A stretch of 64,000 nt of DNA from Candidatus Gastranaerophilales bacterium (GCA_944324365.1 CALUWA010000001.1:186001-250000); one strand, 5' to 3'. Numbered from the stretch's first letter, positions 53,444 to 63,388 are shown. Translations and numbers: made by a program. The notes: generated by a model not told the origin, from the sequence alone.

Positions 53444-53860
53444 ATGTCAGTTATAAATGAAAAAATAACCGTTCACACAAAAGGGAATACAGATATAATT
53501 GATATAACGAGAATGGTTCAAAATGCGGTATACAAGCATAATCTTGAAAGTGCCGTTGTATACGTGTATGCTGCAGGAAGTACAGTTGCCATAACAAATA
53601 TCGAATTTGAACCCGGCCTGTTGGTGGATTTACCGGAAGCATTGGAAAAAATTGCTCCTGTTGCCTCGGAATATCATCATGATGAAACCTGGCATGACGG
53701 AAACGGTTATGCTCATGTCCGTGCTTCAATTATCGGGAATAACACAATGGTTCCGCTTGTCGACGGAGCACTACAGCTCGGTCAGTGGCAGCAAATTGTG
53801 CTTATAGATTTTGATAACAAAGCAAGAACCAGAAACGTATGGGTTCAAATTGTAGCTTAA
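53444..53860 (+). CDS. UPF0047/YjbQ family protein
   Basis: This 138-residue UPF0047 protein contains GSTVAITNIEFEPG, HHDETWHDGNGYAHVRASIIGNNTMVPLVDGALQLGQWQQIVLIDFDNKARTRNVWVQIV, the conserved metal-site His/Glu/Asp block and C-terminus of the family. Members have weak thiamine-phosphate synthase activity; the real role is open. The ribosome-binding site AAGGAG is good. Confidence 0.9.
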   Translation: MSVINEKITVHTKGNTDIIDITRMVQNAVYKHNLESAVVYVYAAGSTVAITNIEFEPGLLVDLPEALEKIAPVASEYHHDETWHDGNGYAHVRASIIGNNTMVPLVDGALQLGQWQQIVLIDFDNKARTRNVWVQIVA

Positions 53861-53876
53861 GAGAGTGTGTTAATAT

Positions 53877-55013
53877 ATGAAAAAATTATTGTTACTATTA
53901 CTTTTGATATTTGGATTATGTTTACCGGTATTTGCAGACAACACAGGAGAGCTTGAACTGCCGTCTGCCTCCGGAGTTGTTGAAAGTATCCAATATGAGG
54001 ATGTTCCGAACTTACAACAGGGTGACAATAATGTAAAACAAATCGTAAAAATCAAGGTATTATCCGGCAAATATAAAGGTACAGAACGATATGTCGACAA
54101 TATGCTTACGGGAAATCCGGCTTATGACATTCCGCTAAAAAAAGGTGATAAAGTAGTATTACACCTTGAAGCAAACAGCCCGGAAGTATTATCACCAGAT
54201 GATGTTGATTTCTTTATTGCGGATTTAAAGCGAGATAACACACTTATTTTTATAGCCGGAGCTTTCTTTATTCTGCTTGTACTTATCGGCGGGAGAAAAG
54301 GTGCCGCAAGTTTAATTTCTATTGCAGCAACCGTTGCATTGATGTTTTTCGTCCTTATGCCGCTAATTTTACACGGCTTTTGTCCTATCGCATCGGCCGT
54401 TTTTACGGCAATACTATCCTCCGCAATAACAATTTATCTTGTCGGCGGATTTAACTCCAAAAGCAGTGCCGCTATATTAGGGACAGTTTTAAGCCTTATA
54501 ATTGCGGCCGGACTATCCATGGGAGTAATTTATTATGCAAGATTAACGGGATTTGCAGGGGAAGAAAATATGTTTTTGTATTCGGCTCATCCAAATCTTA
54601 ATTTTACCGGAATTTTGTCAGCATCAATGATAATTGCGGCATTGGGCGCTCTAATGGATACTGCCGTTTCTATCGCAAGCACTATTAATGAAATCTATGA
54701 AACGGATAAAACTCTTTCTGTCAAAAAATTGTTTGTTTCAGGAATGAATGTTGGACGCGACATTATCGGAACAATGTCAAATACTCTTATTCTTGTCTAT
54801 CTTGGAAGTTCCCTATCCCTGGTACTTTTATCAAGTAATATAGATTTGCAGAAATTCTTTAATTTAAACCAGGTTGCAACGGAAATATCTTCGGCACTAA
54901 TCGGAAGTATTGCAATATTAGCCTGCGTACCGCTCACGGCATTCATTGCGGCGTTTATGATAAAAAAACAAAAAGACAAGCTGGAATTTGATTTTGAAAA
55001 TAAAGCCAACTAG
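53877..55013 (+). CDS. YibE/F-like membrane protein
   Basis: The 378-residue protein has a signal peptide (KKLLLLLLLIFGLCLPVFA), a periplasmic beta-rich part (about 22-120; VKQIVKIKVLSGKYKGTERYVDNML) and then seven membrane helices. The family core reads FIAGAFFILLVLIGGRKGAASLISIAATVALMFFVLMPLIL, LGALMDTAVSIASTINEI and NTLILVYLGSSL. These match YibE/F proteins, thought to be permeases of unknown substrate. It overlaps the stop of the convergent XRE gene by four bases. Confidence 0.88.
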   Translation: MKKLLLLLLLIFGLCLPVFADNTGELELPSASGVVESIQYEDVPNLQQGDNNVKQIVKIKVLSGKYKGTERYVDNMLTGNPAYDIPLKKGDKVVLHLEANSPEVLSPDDVDFFIADLKRDNTLIFIAGAFFILLVLIGGRKGAASLISIAATVALMFFVLMPLILHGFCPIASAVFTAILSSAITIYLVGGFNSKSSAAILGTVLSLIIAAGLSMGVIYYARLTGFAGEENMFLYSAHPNLNFTGILSASMIIAALGALMDTAVSIASTINEIYETDKTLSVKKLFVSGMNVGRDIIGTMSNTLILVYLGSSLSLVLLSSNIDLQKFFNLNQVATEISSALIGSIAILACVPLTAFIAAFMIKKQKDKLEFDFENKAN

Positions 55014-55354
55014 CTTTTTAAAATATCAATCCCTTTTTGTGCCTGCCTCAAAAGACCATAATAAAATTCCAATTCCTGTTCATTTTTAGCAGCATTTAAA
55101 ATTTGAAGAGATTTTATATAGTAAGGACTTTGGTTTGATTCAATATGATTTAAATCAATCCCGATATCTTCAATACTTATTGAAAGAGCCCCGAGAATTT
55201 TATTCAATGTAGTATAAGTCGGGAAATAAACTCCGGTTTCTATTTTAGACAGATGCTTATCGTCGATGCCGGCCAATTCCGCAAGCTGAGCTTGTGTTAG
55301 ATTTTTTGACTTTCTTATTTGCTGTAGTTTTTTACCGAAATTACTCTTAGCCAT
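55010..55354 (-). CDS. XRE-family transcription regulator
   Basis: The 114-residue protein has an N-terminal helix-turn-helix (about 8-62): GKKLQQIRKSKNLTQAQLAELAGIDDKHLSKIETGVYFPTYTTLNKILGAL, with a C-terminal helical segment. A ribosome-binding site (AAGGAG) and a TATAAA box precede it on the minus strand. It may control the following small membrane peptide or itself; no target is visible. Confidence 0.88.
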   Translation of the reverse strand: MAKSNFGKKLQQIRKSKNLTQAQLAELAGIDDKHLSKIETGVYFPTYTTLNKILGALSISIEDIGIDLNHIESNQSPYYIKSLQILNAAKNEQELEFYYGLLRQAQKGIDILKS

Positions 55355-55540
55355 AAAACTCCTTACATTGTCATTTTATAAGACAAGACTTTTATATAAA
55401 ACGGCGATAACTACTATTTAAAATATTACAATTCGTATACAATAGGATATAATTGTCGTATATGTGCTACAATTATTTTATAATTTAGGATATTACCTGG
55501 TATAGTAGGAGAAACGTACTTGGGGCAAAATGGAAAAAAT

Positions 55541-55639
55541 ATGAATATAATTGATACAGTACTTTTTTTACTATTCTTTATAGTTGCGATACCGCTACTT
55601 CCGATTACATGTGCCCTATCCTTTTTTGATACAAAATAA
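55541..55639 (+). CDS. 32-residue membrane peptide (possible)
   Basis: A short frame with ATG at 55541 encodes one strongly hydrophobic helix (DTVLFLLFFIVAIPLLPITC) ending in SFFDTK. It sits in a 359-base gap otherwise empty of genes, between an XRE regulator and metK. The ribosome-binding site is weak (GGA at six bases). A terminator follows at 55660. It could be a toxin-like or regulatory membrane peptide; evidence is thin. Confidence 0.4.
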   Translation: MNIIDTVLFLLFFIVAIPLLPITCALSFFDTK

Positions 55640-55659
55640 GGAACCTTTTACACTAACAC

Positions 55660-55687
55660 AAAAAGGAGAGCTTTTAACTCTCCTTTT
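55660..55687. terminator. bidirectional terminator before metK stop
   Basis: A ten-pair stem (AAAAGGAGAG / CTCTCCTTTT) with a seven-base loop; T-rich flank on both sides. Confidence 0.85.
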
Positions 55688-55713
55688 CCTTTTATTCAAA
55701 TTATTATATTTTC

Positions 55714-56991
55714 TTACTTAGATGAGCAGCCGCAGGCACAAACCTGTGATTTTAAGCTGTCAGCCTTATCTGTTTGTTCCCAAGGAACAACAAGATCTGT
55801 TCTGCCCATATGACCATATGCAGCAAGTCGCTGATAGAATTTACCGCCGTTTTTAGCCGGCAAACCGCGAAGATCAAACTGGCTTATAATTGCAGCCGGT
55901 CTTAAATCAAAGTTTTTAGAAACAAGTTCAGAAATTTCATCATCCGAAATTTTTCCTGTTCCAAATGAATCAACCATAATTGATACAGGTTCAGCAACAC
56001 CTATTGCATATGCCAATTCAATTTCGCATTTTTCAGCCAAACCGGCAGCAACAATATTTTTTGCAACATATCTTGCAGCATAAGCAGCAGATCTGTCAAC
56101 TTTCGTAGGATCCTTTCCTGAAAAAGCACCGCCGCCGTGACGTGAGTATCCGCCGTAAGTATCAACAATAATTTTACGTCCGGTTAATCCCGCATCACCC
56201 TGAGGACCGCCTACAACAAACCTTCCTGACGGGTTAACAAGAATTTTTGTATCTGCGCTTAAAGCGATAGGAGATTCGTTTTCAAATACATAGTCGATAA
56301 CATATTTTTTAATATCGTTTTTGATAATTTCCTGAACTTTAGAATTATCGCTTACGCCGTTTATTTCAGGGTCATGCTGGGTTGAAATAAGAACGGTATT
56401 AATTTTTGAAGGCTTTCCGTCAACATATTCAACTGTAACCTGAGATTTTCCATCCGGTCTTAAGTAAGATAATGTACCGTTCTTTCTTATCTGAGCTAAT
56501 CTGTATGATAATTTATGAGCCAAGCTTATAGGCAAAGGCATCAATTCCGGTGTTTCATTACAAGCGTAACCAAACATTATACCCTGATCCCCAGCGCCGA
56601 TATTTTCGGTTTCGGAAACAGAGGTGTCTGCATTTTCTTTTCTTGATTCAAACGCCTTATTAACACCGCCTGCAATATCACAGGACTGTTCATCAATACT
56701 TGTTAATACGGCACAAGTATCAGCGTCAAATCCGCCGCCGCTTGTTCCGGTATAACCTATATTTTTAATAGTATTTCTTACAATTGACGGGATATCTACA
56801 TAGCAGTCAGATGTAATTTCGCCGCAAACCAGCGCCATACCTGTAGTGACAGTTGTTTCTGCAGCAACTCTTGACTGCGGATATTTCGTTAAAAATTCAT
56901 CCAAAATAGCATCAGATATCTGATCGCATACTTTGTCGGGGTGCCCTTCGGTAACTGATTCCGAAGTAAATAAAAAGTTTCTTGGTGTCAT
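55714..56991 (-). CDS. metK: S-adenosylmethionine synthase
   Basis: It makes SAM from methionine and ATP. The 425-residue protein has [36 protein letters not shown], the flexible-loop block and [26 protein letters not shown]. It ends in a tail [10 protein letters not shown], where three Cys and a CSSK end extend past the usual TWEKTD-like terminus; most MetK proteins do not have this. It is a single gene with GGAG ribosome-binding site and a terminator just downstream. No SAM riboswitch is evident upstream. Confidence 0.96.
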   Translation of the reverse strand: MTPRNFLFTSESVTEGHPDKVCDQISDAILDEFLTKYPQSRVAAETTVTTGMALVCGEITSDCYVDIPSIVRNTIKNIGYTGTSGGGFDADTCAVLTSIDEQSCDIAGGVNKAFESRKENADTSVSETENIGAGDQGIMFGYACNETPELMPLPISLAHKLSYRLAQIRKNGTLSYLRPDGKSQVTVEYVDGKPSKINTVLISTQHDPEINGVSDNSKVQEIIKNDIKKYVIDYVFENESPIALSADTKILVNPSGRFVVGGPQGDAGLTGRKIIVDTYGGYSRHGGGAFSGKDPTKVDRSAAYAARYVAKNIVAAGLAEKCEIELAYAIGVAEPVSIMVDSFGTGKISDDEISELVSKNFDLRPAAIISQFDLRGLPAKNGGKFYQRLAAYGHMGRTDLVVPWEQTDKADSLKSQVCACGCSSK

Positions 56992-57094
56992 TTTTCAATT
57001 TCTCCTTAATTTAATTTTGTACTTGCCGGTAAGTTTTTTAATTCCAACCCGGCCACATCATTAAGAAGAAGTTTACATCAGAAAATCTGTAAAA

Positions 57095-57892
57095 TCAAAT
57101 ATGCCTGAAATTTTTCTTAATAATAGTAACACTTCCGATTATTCCGCATGTAATAAGGATTACAGAAATTATTTTTGCAATCGGAACACCGTAAATATCA
57201 AGCGCACTGTCGACACGCAGACTTTCGATAAGGATACGAACAAATGAATATAAAACAAGATAAATACATAAAGTTAACCCCGGATATTTTGAGGAATATT
57301 TTTTCATAACAACAAGCAATATAAAAAAGATTAAAACATCCGACAAACCTTCATACAAAAAAGTAGGATGAAAATATTCGTATGAAATATACTGTTCAGG
57401 ACGATGGGAAGGCGAAATATAGAGTTTCCAGGGTAAATTTGTAGGAGTGCCAAAAGCCTCCGAATTAAAAAAGTTTCCCCACCTGCCGATAGACTGTGCC
57501 AAGGCAGTACCGCAAACAAATGCATCCAACGTGTTCAAAACAGGAAGTTTATATTTTTTAGAAAGTAATACAAGAGCTATAATTCCTGCAATAATCCCGC
57601 CATGGATAGATAATCCGCCTTCCCTAAAGTTTAAGATTTCCAACGGATTGTAAAAGTAATAAACAGGATTCAGCATGCAATAATACAACCTGGCACCCAG
57701 AAACCCGAAGATTAAAAGATACGCAGCAAAATCCCAAATTTCTTCAAAATTTTTATCCTTGTTAAAACACCTAAAAACTTTATAAGAGGTCCAAACACCG
57801 ATAAAACAGGCAAAAGCCATTATTATCCCGTAATAATATATCGAAAATCCGCCAATTGAAAATACTATATCCCCGGGAGATTGAAATATCAT
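57095..57892 (-). CDS. lgt: phosphatidylglycerol-prolipoprotein diacylglyceryl transferase
   Basis: The 265-residue enzyme has seven membrane helices: GFSIYYYGIIMAFACFIGVW, FGARLYYCMLNP, FREGGLSIHGGIIAGIIAL, and the signature IGRWGNFFNSEAFGTPT with the catalytic Arg. It adds diacylglycerol to the Cys of lipoproteins. It is directly downstream (3 bases) of the TPR protein gene with a lipobox-like sequence, which is a possible substrate. Confidence 0.93.
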   Translation of the reverse strand: MIFQSPGDIVFSIGGFSIYYYGIIMAFACFIGVWTSYKVFRCFNKDKNFEEIWDFAAYLLIFGFLGARLYYCMLNPVYYFYNPLEILNFREGGLSIHGGIIAGIIALVLLSKKYKLPVLNTLDAFVCGTALAQSIGRWGNFFNSEAFGTPTNLPWKLYISPSHRPEQYISYEYFHPTFLYEGLSDVLIFFILLVVMKKYSSKYPGLTLCIYLVLYSFVRILIESLRVDSALDIYGVPIAKIISVILITCGIIGSVTIIKKNFRHI

Positions 57893-57895
57893 AAT

Positions 57896-58471
57896 TTACT
57901 CTTTCAAAGAAGTATTAAGTTTCAACTCAATATCTTTTATGTGGTTTTGAACATCGTCGCTGTCAGGAGCCTGCTCCGCTTTAGCCAAATATTCATTATA
58001 ATTTTTTATTGCATCTTTTAACAATTCATCAACATACGCAGAAGTGCTATCAGGCAGCTTTTCCGGTCTTTCAATTTCTTCCGGCGCAACCTTTTGTAAA
58101 TTTCCGTTATCATCCAAGATAATTAAACCGGAAGTAAGGTCAGATGCAATATTTTCCTCCGCAACCGCAAGCGAATAATACGAATCCGCAAAATCAGGCT
58201 TTAAAGTTATTGCTTTTTGATAAGAATGAAGAGCATTCACGTAATCCTCGGATTTAGTATATGCTACAGCAAGATTATAATGTGATTCAAATATAGAATC
58301 ATCCAAATCAATACTGGATTTTAAACGTTCGATAGCCTCCGGATAATTTTCCTGCTCCATATAAGCCATAGCCTTATTGTTAAGTTCCTGTACCGCAAAG
58401 CTGTTGATACAAGCAGTTGTAATTACGGAAATAGACAAAATACTAACCAATAATAACGCTTTTTTCATCAA
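57896..58471 (-). CDS. TPR-repeat lipoprotein (probable)
   Basis: The 191-residue protein has an N-terminal hydrophobic signal MKKALLLVSILSISVITTAC; the TTAC end is a borderline lipobox (usually L-A/S-G/A-C). Three TPR-like repeats follow at about 28-125 (AMAYMEQENYPEAIERLKSSIDLDDS, HYNLAVAYTKSEDYVNALHSYQKAITLKPD, SYYSLAVAEENI). The C-terminal part is acidic. It probably serves as a scaffold on the inner or outer membrane; specificity unknown. Confidence 0.75.
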   Translation of the reverse strand: MMKKALLLVSILSISVITTACINSFAVQELNNKAMAYMEQENYPEAIERLKSSIDLDDSIFESHYNLAVAYTKSEDYVNALHSYQKAITLKPDFADSYYSLAVAEENIASDLTSGLIILDDNGNLQKVAPEEIERPEKLPDSTSAYVDELLKDAIKNYNEYLAKAEQAPDSDDVQNHIKDIELKLNTSLKE

Positions 58472-58676
58472 TCATCCCTCTCTAAAACTCAAGATTAATG
58501 TGATTGTAATACAATATTTTCTTTTCGTCAATTGCTTAACAAGAGGATAAGGAAAGTTAACGGTCAAAGATTATACTAAATGTAACATTTTGTTAACAAA
58601 ACGCTCAATAAATTAAAGAAATTCAACAAATGAGCCGACATCAGAAGTAAGGAAATAAATATAAAGGAAACTAACT

Positions 58677-60710
58677 ATGGGAATGTCAGCATCACAAGCA
58701 AGGTTACTATACCTCACAGCACAATTAAATAACCTGTCAAGGAAAGGGCAGGCTGTTTCCGATGCCAAAATAAGACTTTCCATGGATACGGAAGAAGCAC
58801 AGGAAAAATACATTAACGCACTAAACGCTACCCGCTTATTTGTTAACACAAATATCTTCTCTTCCAGCGGAACCGTTCAAAACAAGGAATATATTACCCT
58901 TGAAAACTTGAAAGCACAAGGACTTATGGTATCTGACGGTTCAAAGATTTTAGGGTATTCCTACCAAAAAGTTGCAACTGGGGAAACTGAAAGCATATTA
59001 GTAGGATATGAAGACGACCTTACAAAACCTGTCTATCCAACCAAAACTGTACAGACAAACGGTTTGCAGGCTCCTTCTGCTACAGCTTCCGGAGATGCAA
59101 CTAAAATGCAGGCAATAGTAGATGCAACCGGTCTTGGAACGGATGATCTTGAAGTTCAATCCTACACAACAGTTATAAACGGTGAAGAAGTTGAACTTAA
59201 TTCTATCGCAATAAAATCACAAGAAGGCTTTGAAGCCATATATGAAATGATGTTGCGAGAAGCTTCAGCACAACCAGCTGTTATTACAAATACACTTCAA
59301 CAAAATTATGTCTTTGATGCAGATACAATTGATATGTCAAAATATGAAAGCAACGGTATCCCGTTCTTCCAGGGGGTATTTGACGGAAACGGTGTAACTA
59401 TCACAGGTTTAAACGGTACACAAGGATTGTTCCGTGATGTTTACGGTGTAGTTAAAAATGTTAATATCGACGGAGCAAATATTCAAGCAGAATCTGATGC
59501 CATCGGCGGTATTGCAGGATATCTCGGTGACGGCGGATTAATTGAAAACTGTAATGTGACAAACTTAAATATCAGATGCGAATTAGAAAACAAAGAATAC
59601 GCTGAAGGATACGATTCTGAAAGATGCGGCGTCGGCGGTGTTGTCGGCTATAACCAGGGGTCAATCAGAAACACTTCTGCTCAAGGTACAATAACTATTC
59701 CGCATGCAGACGAAAGCTTCGGTTATATCGGCGGCTTTATCGGTGCAAACACCAATTCTGAATACGGCGATGAAGACAACGTAATAGAAAACTGCTATTC
59801 AGATGTAAACCTTGTACTCGGTTCAGGCAAAAATTATTCAAATTCAATCAACGGATTTATCGGTGATGACACTTATGAAACAATAATTAACAACTGTATT
59901 TCATTAGGCAGCATAACGACAATCACCGGTGAAACAATTAACGGATCAGATTTAGCAAACTGGGGTCCTGTAATTGAATCAAATATTAATAATATGATGG
60001 CATTGGATACAAGAAACAACAATGACGTCCTCTATTGGGAAAGTACAACAGACCCGAATTTCGGAAACGGTTCCCGTCAGCAGCCGGATTCATTAAGGGA
60101 TGCCACAGAAACTTTACCGGACGGAACTGAACTACCTATATGGCTTACTCCGGGAACTGCAGGATATGATGATCAAATTCAGGCTAGCGGGAAAAATAAT
60201 AACTTACCTGTATTAAACCTGTCAGGGCTACAGTCAGCAGGATTAAGCACAGGTGAAAAAGAAGTTCCGGATACAGATGCGGATCCGATAGGATATCAAC
60301 AAAAACCTATTTATGAAGAAGTTAATGTTTACGAAACCCAACTTGTTGAAGATCCAAATTTCTCAATTTCTTCAATGGCATTAGAACAAGGTTTGAGAAG
60401 CGGAGCTTACCAGCTTGTTCAACAGGCCTCAGAAGAATCAACCCAAACTGTTTCATTAAACGGCTTATTCTACGAAGTAGTAAGCTTGAGCACCTGCTCC
60501 ACAATAACTGATGAAGCTGAAGAAGCTGCAGCAGATAAAGCGGAAGCTGAATACAACAAAGCTATGCAGGAAATTCAGGCAAAAGACAAACGCTATGAAT
60601 TAGATCAAAAGAAAATTGACACAGAATACAATGCCTACCTGCAGGAAGAAGAAAGTATAAAAACAGTATTACAGAAAAACGTAGACAGATCATTTAAAGC
60701 ATTTGGATAG
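58677..60710 (+). CDS. GLUG-repeat surface protein, MSASQARLL family
   Basis: The 677-residue protein begins GMSASQARLLYLTAQLNNLSRKGQAVSDAKIRLSMDTEEAQEKYINALN, a helical head like needle/flagellin-type heptads, with no Sec signal. A beta-rich middle (about 220-410) holds GLUG-type repeats (IGGIAGYLGDGGLIENCNVTN, VGGVVGYNQGSIRNTSAQGTI, IGGFIGANT...ENCYSDVNL), common in adhesins. The helical C-terminus (AAADKAEAEYNKAMQEIQAKDKRYELDQKKIDTEYNAYLQEEESIK) ends VDRSFKAFG. The same head and tail helices around different middles would suit an unusual export route. The metalloprotease gene follows within six bases. Confidence 0.75.
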   Translation: MGMSASQARLLYLTAQLNNLSRKGQAVSDAKIRLSMDTEEAQEKYINALNATRLFVNTNIFSSSGTVQNKEYITLENLKAQGLMVSDGSKILGYSYQKVATGETESILVGYEDDLTKPVYPTKTVQTNGLQAPSATASGDATKMQAIVDATGLGTDDLEVQSYTTVINGEEVELNSIAIKSQEGFEAIYEMMLREASAQPAVITNTLQQNYVFDADTIDMSKYESNGIPFFQGVFDGNGVTITGLNGTQGLFRDVYGVVKNVNIDGANIQAESDAIGGIAGYLGDGGLIENCNVTNLNIRCELENKEYAEGYDSERCGVGGVVGYNQGSIRNTSAQGTITIPHADESFGYIGGFIGANTNSEYGDEDNVIENCYSDVNLVLGSGKNYSNSINGFIGDDTYETIINNCISLGSITTITGETINGSDLANWGPVIESNINNMMALDTRNNNDVLYWESTTDPNFGNGSRQQPDSLRDATETLPDGTELPIWLTPGTAGYDDQIQASGKNNNLPVLNLSGLQSAGLSTGEKEVPDTDADPIGYQQKPIYEEVNVYETQLVEDPNFSISSMALEQGLRSGAYQLVQQASEESTQTVSLNGLFYEVVSLSTCSTITDEAEEAAADKAEAEYNKAMQEIQAKDKRYELDQKKIDTEYNAYLQEEESIKTVLQKNVDRSFKAFG

Positions 60711-60716
60711 AAAATT

Positions 60717-62105
60717 ATGTCAACAGATATTTCAAAACTACAACTGAATTTATTTAGCACACAGACAGGAATAGACGTTTCCAACGCAATTGTTGAACCT
60801 GATAATATTGGCCCGTCATTTCTGAGTGTCACTAACAATTTTGGTTTATCAAACATTAAAGGGGTAGTCTATGCTGAAGATGTAATTTCAGGAACAGTCC
60901 AGGACGAAATAGATAAAACCCAAAATGAAAACGACACAATCTCATCCATAGTTAATGAAAATACAAATGGCAGCATTCTTGACACTAATACAATATTCAC
61001 AGCCAAAACAATAACATTTGAAAGTTACGCCGACACGCTGGCAAATTCAACATCAAATTCAACTTCAACAGGCTCAACAAGCAGCACAACAACAAGTAAT
61101 GGCACTACTGTTAAGACAACCACCAATCCAACAGCTCTATATCAAAACATACAATACAGCGAAAATTATGATAAAGAGATTCAGCAGAAAATTATTCAGG
61201 GCGGCATTGATATATTAGTAAACTGGCTTGATGACTATATTAATAACTACGAAGAAAAAGTAGCTGAAGGACAAGCCAACGGCGAAACAGAAGTTAAATT
61301 ATCATTTCTTCTTAGATTAAGAAAAGCAATCGAAAACTGCGATTTCCCAATCGGCTTTGGAAATGATGATTACTTTACGGAAGCATCCGGAGACGGGTAT
61401 ATCGTACTTGGGGCATACAGTGCTGCTTATGATACCTCATATTATTTAAATCCGGAAGATCACGCAAATGATAACGTAGGTGCCTTAAACCATTTCAACA
61501 GCAGCATTATCTTAAATGCAGATTTATTCTGCACAAACAGAAAATACACAAGCCAATACCAGGTACAAAAAGCAATTGAACGCGGAGAATTTGACTATTT
61601 ATTTGAAGAAGGCACAACACAGGAACAAATAAACGAAGCCTACACCGATATATTACTGGCATCAGATGAAGTCTATTATAGCTACGCCAGCACATATTTT
61701 GCATCAATCCTGGCACATGAATTAATCCACTCAACACACGTCACGAATGAAGCTGTAACCTATGCAACTTGCGAAATGATTGAAGATGATTTTAGAGATC
61801 AGGTAATATCAACAAACTGGACAGCAGATACCCAAGCAGCAGTCGATACAATATTTGCAAATTTAGATTTGAACAGTATCACATATGACGAACTGTATTT
61901 ACCAATAGGCGGCGGAAGCGGCGTAGGATTCCATGACTTAGGGAACAATGACGATGTTGCTTCTCACGGACACGATGAAAACATGGCTTACAATACAGAT
62001 ACCGTATATGAAGACGGCACTATTGCTTACAAAGCATACACTAACTTCACAACAGGCAATACCCTTGAAGACGACAAAAAAGAACTTATGAACTTTATTG
62101 TATAA
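60717..62105 (+). CDS. HExxH metalloprotease-like protein, partner of the GLUG protein
   Basis: The 462-residue protein has a Ser/Thr-rich linker (about 103-138), then a catalytic domain with HELIHSTHVTNEAV: HExxH with a downstream Glu six residues later, fitting zinc binding, plus FHDLGNNDD and SHGHDENMAYNTD later. No signal peptide is present, as in the preceding gene, six bases away and certainly in the same operon. A role in processing surface proteins is possible. The family is not recognised. Confidence 0.7.
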   Translation: MSTDISKLQLNLFSTQTGIDVSNAIVEPDNIGPSFLSVTNNFGLSNIKGVVYAEDVISGTVQDEIDKTQNENDTISSIVNENTNGSILDTNTIFTAKTITFESYADTLANSTSNSTSTGSTSSTTTSNGTTVKTTTNPTALYQNIQYSENYDKEIQQKIIQGGIDILVNWLDDYINNYEEKVAEGQANGETEVKLSFLLRLRKAIENCDFPIGFGNDDYFTEASGDGYIVLGAYSAAYDTSYYLNPEDHANDNVGALNHFNSSIILNADLFCTNRKYTSQYQVQKAIERGEFDYLFEEGTTQEQINEAYTDILLASDEVYYSYASTYFASILAHELIHSTHVTNEAVTYATCEMIEDDFRDQVISTNWTADTQAAVDTIFANLDLNSITYDELYLPIGGGSGVGFHDLGNNDDVASHGHDENMAYNTDTVYEDGTIAYKAYTNFTTGNTLEDDKKELMNFIV

Positions 62106-62796
62106 TTGCAGCCGGCAGCTTGGCAAGGATTCCGTCAAAATCGTGGAAATCCTTGATTATCTGATTTACTGCAGGTATTTTTTCATAATATTCAACAGGT
62201 TCAAGAGATGCAATTGCAACAATTTTACCTATACCCGCTGCATATGCGGCATTTATTCCGGATAGTGCATCTTCTACTACGATACAATCTTTCGGTTCCA
62301 ACTCTAAATTTTTAGCAGCTTTCAAATAAATATCCGGAGCTGGCTTGCCTTTTACGGAACCATCATCATAAACAATTTTTTCTATATCAAACCACTTTTC
62401 AAGTTTGAATTGCTCTATATAAAAATCTACATTGCTTTTGCCGGACATTGTAGCAATCGTGCGCGGAATATTATTTACTTTCAAATAATCCAAAAATTCA
62501 ACGGCATACGGTGCAAGCCCGCATTTATCACCGTCCTTACGGCATTCCTCGCGATATAATGCCTCTTTTTCTTCTGCTAGTTTTTCAACCAATTCAGACT
62601 CCGGCTCGCGGGATAAAGCATACTTAATTATATCAAAATTTGTTCTTCCAAACATGTATTTGCGCATTTCTTCATCTGAAAAAGGCTCTCCTCGAAGCAG
62701 TTTGGAAAATTCACGCCAGGCATCATAGTGTTTTTTTGAATCAAAGAAAAGTGTACCGTTAAAATCAAAAATAATGCCTCTAAATCTATTATCCAT
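62095..62796 (-). CDS. HAD-superfamily phosphatase (beta-phosphoglucomutase-like)
   Basis: The 233-residue HAD protein has motif I GIIFDFNGTLFFDSKKH (Asn in place of the second Asp, DxN), a helical cap (about 15-85), motif II TIATMSGKSN (Thr/Ser), motif III Lys in GKPAPDIYLKAAKNL and motif IV VVEDALSGINAAYAAG (E-D). Members of this subfamily usually have DxD; the DxN may lower or alter activity. The substrate is unknown. The start of the gene overlaps nothing; its end overlaps the metalloprotease gene by 11 bases. Confidence 0.85.
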   Translation of the reverse strand: MDNRFRGIIFDFNGTLFFDSKKHYDAWREFSKLLRGEPFSDEEMRKYMFGRTNFDIIKYALSREPESELVEKLAEEKEALYREECRKDGDKCGLAPYAVEFLDYLKVNNIPRTIATMSGKSNVDFYIEQFKLEKWFDIEKIVYDDGSVKGKPAPDIYLKAAKNLELEPKDCIVVEDALSGINAAYAAGIGKIVAIASLEPVEYYEKIPAVNQIIKDFHDFDGILAKLPAAIIQ

Positions 62797-62809
62797 ATAT
62801 ATATTAATC

Positions 62810-63388
62810 CTATTTACGCTCGTTAATCAATTTATTATAATAACCGAGATACAGTTGCGCATCTTTCGGCTTATTCAGCATTTTATACACATAGGCAAGG
62901 TTATAATGAAAATCAGGTTCTGTTGATTTAAAATATATGGCATCCAAGAATGCATTTTTCGCCTTTCTGTATTCGCCGATTTTAATATATGCACATCCCA
63001 TGTTGTAATATGCATACGCAAATTCATTATTAACCTTTAATGCTGCTTTATATTTATCAATAGCCATATTTGGCTTGCCGTTAGCCAAATATAAATTTGC
63101 AAGATTATAGCTAGCCTTATAATTTTTAGGATCTGCCGCCAGAGAATGCTCATACATAAATTCGGCATCTCCGGTTTTGCCCATATCCTGCATAATATTA
63201 CCCAGAATAAGCCACTGCTGTGAAGTTCTCTCTTCCTGCGGGATGCTCAGGATTAAATTAAAGACAGCATCAACCTGATTTGCGGCATACATGGAATTTA
63301 TCTGCATATCAATATCGTTTTCTCCTTCAGAGAAAACCGGCACAGCAAAGCATATAAAACATAATCCCAAAAGTAATAATTTCTTCAT
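62810..63388 (-). CDS. exported TPR protein
   Basis: From ATG at 63388 the protein is ~192 residues with a signal peptide (MKKLLLLGLCFICFAVPVFS). TPRs run from about 50 to 185 (WLILGNIMQDMGKTGDAEFMYEHSL, YNLANLYLANGKPNMAIDKYKAALKVN, YNMGCAYIKIGEYRKAKNAFLDAIYF). TATAAT ends six bases before this ATG and TTGGAA lies 18 bases further up, without a ribosome-binding site, so the message looks leaderless. The cluster partner is the HAD gene (13-base gap). Confidence 0.75.
   Translation of the reverse strand: MKKLLLLGLCFICFAVPVFSEGENDIDMQINSMYAANQVDAVFNLILSIPQEERTSQQWLILGNIMQDMGKTGDAEFMYEHSLAADPKNYKASYNLANLYLANGKPNMAIDKYKAALKVNNEFAYAYYNMGCAYIKIGEYRKAKNAFLDAIYFKSTEPDFHYNLAYVYKMLNKPKDAQLYLGYYNKLINERK

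Noticed and set aside
56992-57094. SAM riboswitch before metK
   Set aside because: The ~100 bases show none of the SAM-I/II/IV core elements and no terminator hairpin.
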